Shown: positions 34,612-36,426 of the stretch, one piece after another
Numbering within the stretch: position 1 is the first letter of the stretch
How the letters are laid out: each line of letters begins with the position of its first letter
Assembly: GCA_020629935.1 (NCBI GenBank)
Contig: JAHDCJ010000001.1
Coordinates: 96,007-132,432, forward strand
DNA: 36,426 bases
Reading direction: 5' to 3'
Source of the DNA: Saprospiraceae bacterium
GTDB lineage: Bacteria; Bacteroidota; Bacteroidia; Chitinophagales; Saprospiraceae
Made by a program: the position numbers and the translations under genes
The notes under the pieces: model-generated
Seen by the model: the letters and a program-made list of their open reading frames with translations, nothing else
Database searches by the model: none
Told to the model about the DNA's origin: nothing

Positions 34612-36426
34612 CACCAACATAATCTTTCGAGTAACAAACCCCTTCCCTGCTTTGATTTTCATTAAATAAATACCATCAGGTAAAGCACGCATATCTAATA
34701 AAGTTTTATGATCTACAGATGATTCTAATTCTTTTGAAAAAACAATACGACCAGCCATATCAACCAAGTCAATAGTTACCTTTTCAGTTTGATCAAAAAT
34801 CATTTCTACATTTAATTCTCCCTTTGTTGGATTTGGAAAAACATTTAATGTAGATAACGTTTGAATGTCATTATTCCCAACTAAAGTAATGGTTTCTGTC
34901 TCCATAGTTGTACATCCATTCGCATCCGTTATGATTACGGTATATGTTCCTTGAGGTACATTTGTTAAATCTTCGGTTGCTGCTCCATTCGACCAATTAT
35001 AGGTGTAAGGTGCTACACCTCCAGAAACTGTAATATCAATCATTCCATCTCCTCCATTGACTTCTGGCACCACTGTTACATTGGCGACTTCTAATAAAGA
35101 AGGTTCTCCAACGACCACTGAGGAGATCAAACCTAAACAACCGACCCCATCGGTAATCGTTGCGGTATATGTTCCCGCAGGAATTCCTGTTAGATCTTCC
35201 GTCATGGCTCCATTTGACCATTGTACACTATAAGGAGGTGTGCCAGATGTTATGTCTACATTGATTGCCCCATTAGACTCTCCAAAGCAATTGGCCATGG
35301 TCGTTATGACATTAATTCCTTCAGGTGAATTACTACAATTATCTACTAAAACAAAAACTTCATCTGTAGCTGTACAGCCATTACTATCCGTAATTGTTAC
35401 AGCATAAGTATTGGTCGTGTTGATCGTTATCATTTGTGTAGTTTCTCCTGTACTCCATAAATAATCAAATCCACTTCCTGCATCTAAAGTCGCAGAACAG
35501 GTACTACAAATCGATTGATCAGGACCCAAGTTCACGCTCGGATTTCCAACTACATTAATTGTTACAGAAGCTTCAGAGGTTTGTCCCCATTGATCCATGA
35601 CACGAACTCGATAAGTGCCAGAAGTCGTCACCGAAAACGTTTGTCCTTGTCCTGTATTTACATTGTCATTCCAAAAATATTGACTAAACCCACTACCTGC
35701 ATCCAAGAGTAAAACATCTCCCATACATAAGGTTTGTGGAGAAGGCCATGAAGGAGGAGTTGGTGCAGCATTATTCCAAGAATATACAATGTTTAAGATG
35801 GCTGCGCCATTCGGGTCTCCATCAAATGAATGAGCTTCTCTTGTGCCGTTTCCTGTAAAAATAAAACCCATCGAATTACCTGGCACCCAAGCCGCCATAT
35901 CTACAATTTGTTGGACTAAATTATTAAGATTTGGAGTAGCTTGATCGGTACCATTAAGTTCGGCAGCATTCCAAGCTGGACTATTCCAAATCACCGAAGA
36001 AATAAGTCGAGGGCGATCTTCAATATCTTCTCCGTAAGTTGGAGGATTGACATCATTTTCTACTTGAATACTTACGGCTTGTGATCCTGAATCTGTACCA
36101 GAAGAAGTAAATTGAATATAGGCATTATCGACGGTAGATCCTCTAGGAATACCAATCCCATTAAATCGAATACCGACCACTTGGTCGCCATTTATAAATC
36201 CATCATTAACAAGTTCTAAATCAGAACTTGTATGTTGTACAATCCCCAAAGTGTTTTCTTCCGCATCATCCGTACTTTGACTTACTGGAATCCCAATGGT
36301 ATTGCTTGCAGCGAGAACGGTAATCGATATTTTATCTGTTGCAGAAAAATCAAGATTATCTTTTACTTCTGCCAAAACTTGGTGAGTTCCTACACTAGGA
36401 TTATTCCAAGGCACACTATAAGGTGC
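34606..36426 (-). CDS. T9SS-secreted multidomain surface protein with SprB-type repeats and C-terminal sorting domain; 5' part lies outside the window
   Basis: Frame stays open to the window edge (APYSVPWNNPSVGTHQVLAEVKD...), so the GTG at 36414 is probably not a true start. Two SprB-like repeats (GTPPYSVQWSNGAMTEDLTGIPAGTYTATITDGVGC and GVAPYTYNWSNGAATEDLTNVPQGTYTVIITDANGC) and NVFPNPTKGELNVEM...GIYLMKIKAGKGFVTRKIMLVK. Confidence 0.88.
   Translation of the reverse strand, partial: APYSVPWNNPSVGTHQVLAEVKDNLDFSATDKISITVLAASNTIGIPVSQSTDDAEENTLGIVQHTSSDLELVNDGFINGDQVVGIRFNGIGIPRGSTVDNAYIQFTSSGTDSGSQAVSIQVENDVNPPTYGEDIEDRPRLISSVIWNSPAWNAAELNGTDQATPNLNNLVQQIVDMAAWVPGNSMGFIFTGNGTREAHSFDGDPNGAAILNIVYSWNNAAPTPPSWPSPQTLCMGDVLLLDAGSGFSQYFWNDNVNTGQGQTFSVTTSGTYRVRVMDQWGQTSEASVTINVVGNPSVNLGPDQSICSTCSATLDAGSGFDYLWSTGETTQMITINTTNTYAVTITDSNGCTATDEVFVLVDNCSNSPEGINVITTMANCFGESNGAINVDITSGTPPYSVQWSNGAMTEDLTGIPAGTYTATITDGVGCLGLISSVVVGEPSLLEVANVTVVPEVNGGDGMIDITVSGGVAPYTYNWSNGAATEDLTNVPQGTYTVIITDANGCTTMETETITLVGNNDIQTLSTLNVFPNPTKGELNVEMIFDQTEKVTIDLVDMAGRIVFSKELESSVDHKTLLDMRALPDGIYLMKIKAGKGFVTRKIMLVK

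Noticed and set aside
34880-35330. Repeated DNA in the SprB region as a possible CRISPR or satellite
   Set aside because: The repeats are in frame and encode SprB-like protein modules; no uniform direct repeats with unique spacers.
1-36426. Defence, toxin-antitoxin, prophage or integrative element
   Set aside because: No integrase, transposase, phage, restriction, Cas, toxin-antitoxin or tRNA-attachment signatures recognised on either strand.

Overview
The window looks like Bacteroidota (Saprospiraceae-like) chromosome: AT-rich, with type IX secretion (T9SS) C-terminal sorting domains, SprB-type repeats and TAnnTTTG-like -7 boxes. Taxonomy is inferred from gene content only. Most of the window is core housekeeping and envelope genes: a sugar nucleotidyltransferase, TPR protein, DUF4292 lipoprotein, EnvC/M23 protein, hflX, M29 aminopeptidase, nadD, gcvT, lpxD-like, rnhB, a BlaI/M56-TonB pair, DUF4837 with an ECF sigma factor and a zinc-finger/TPR putative anti-sigma factor, an MltD-like LysM transglycosylase, gatA, tatA, a LolE/FtsX-like permease, rbfA, a class C beta-lactamase-like hydrolase and recG. 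Secreted T9SS-type proteins lie at both ends. I found no rRNA, tRNA, CRISPR array, transposase, prophage or recognisable defence system. The most interesting signals are: (1) tandem paralogs with an N-terminal four-Cys domain at identical positions (C9, C25, C28, C55), an internal hydrophobic segment and a CarboxypepD_reg-like domain, with a 21-bp-phased direct repeat upstream; (2) a shared TTTAACC leader element 16-18 nt before the ATG of three consecutive secreted-protein genes, one of which appears to lack its C-terminus; (3) a DUF4837/ECF sigma/zinc-finger-TPR operon with a TTG-initiated sigma gene; (4) a BlaI promoter flanked by two related CGTA..TACG palindromes; (5) a GTAGGGGCGTATTGCAATACGCCC palindromic repeat cluster whose last unit overlaps the stop codon of a T9SS gene. 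I do not claim a fully new system. These are testable leads.
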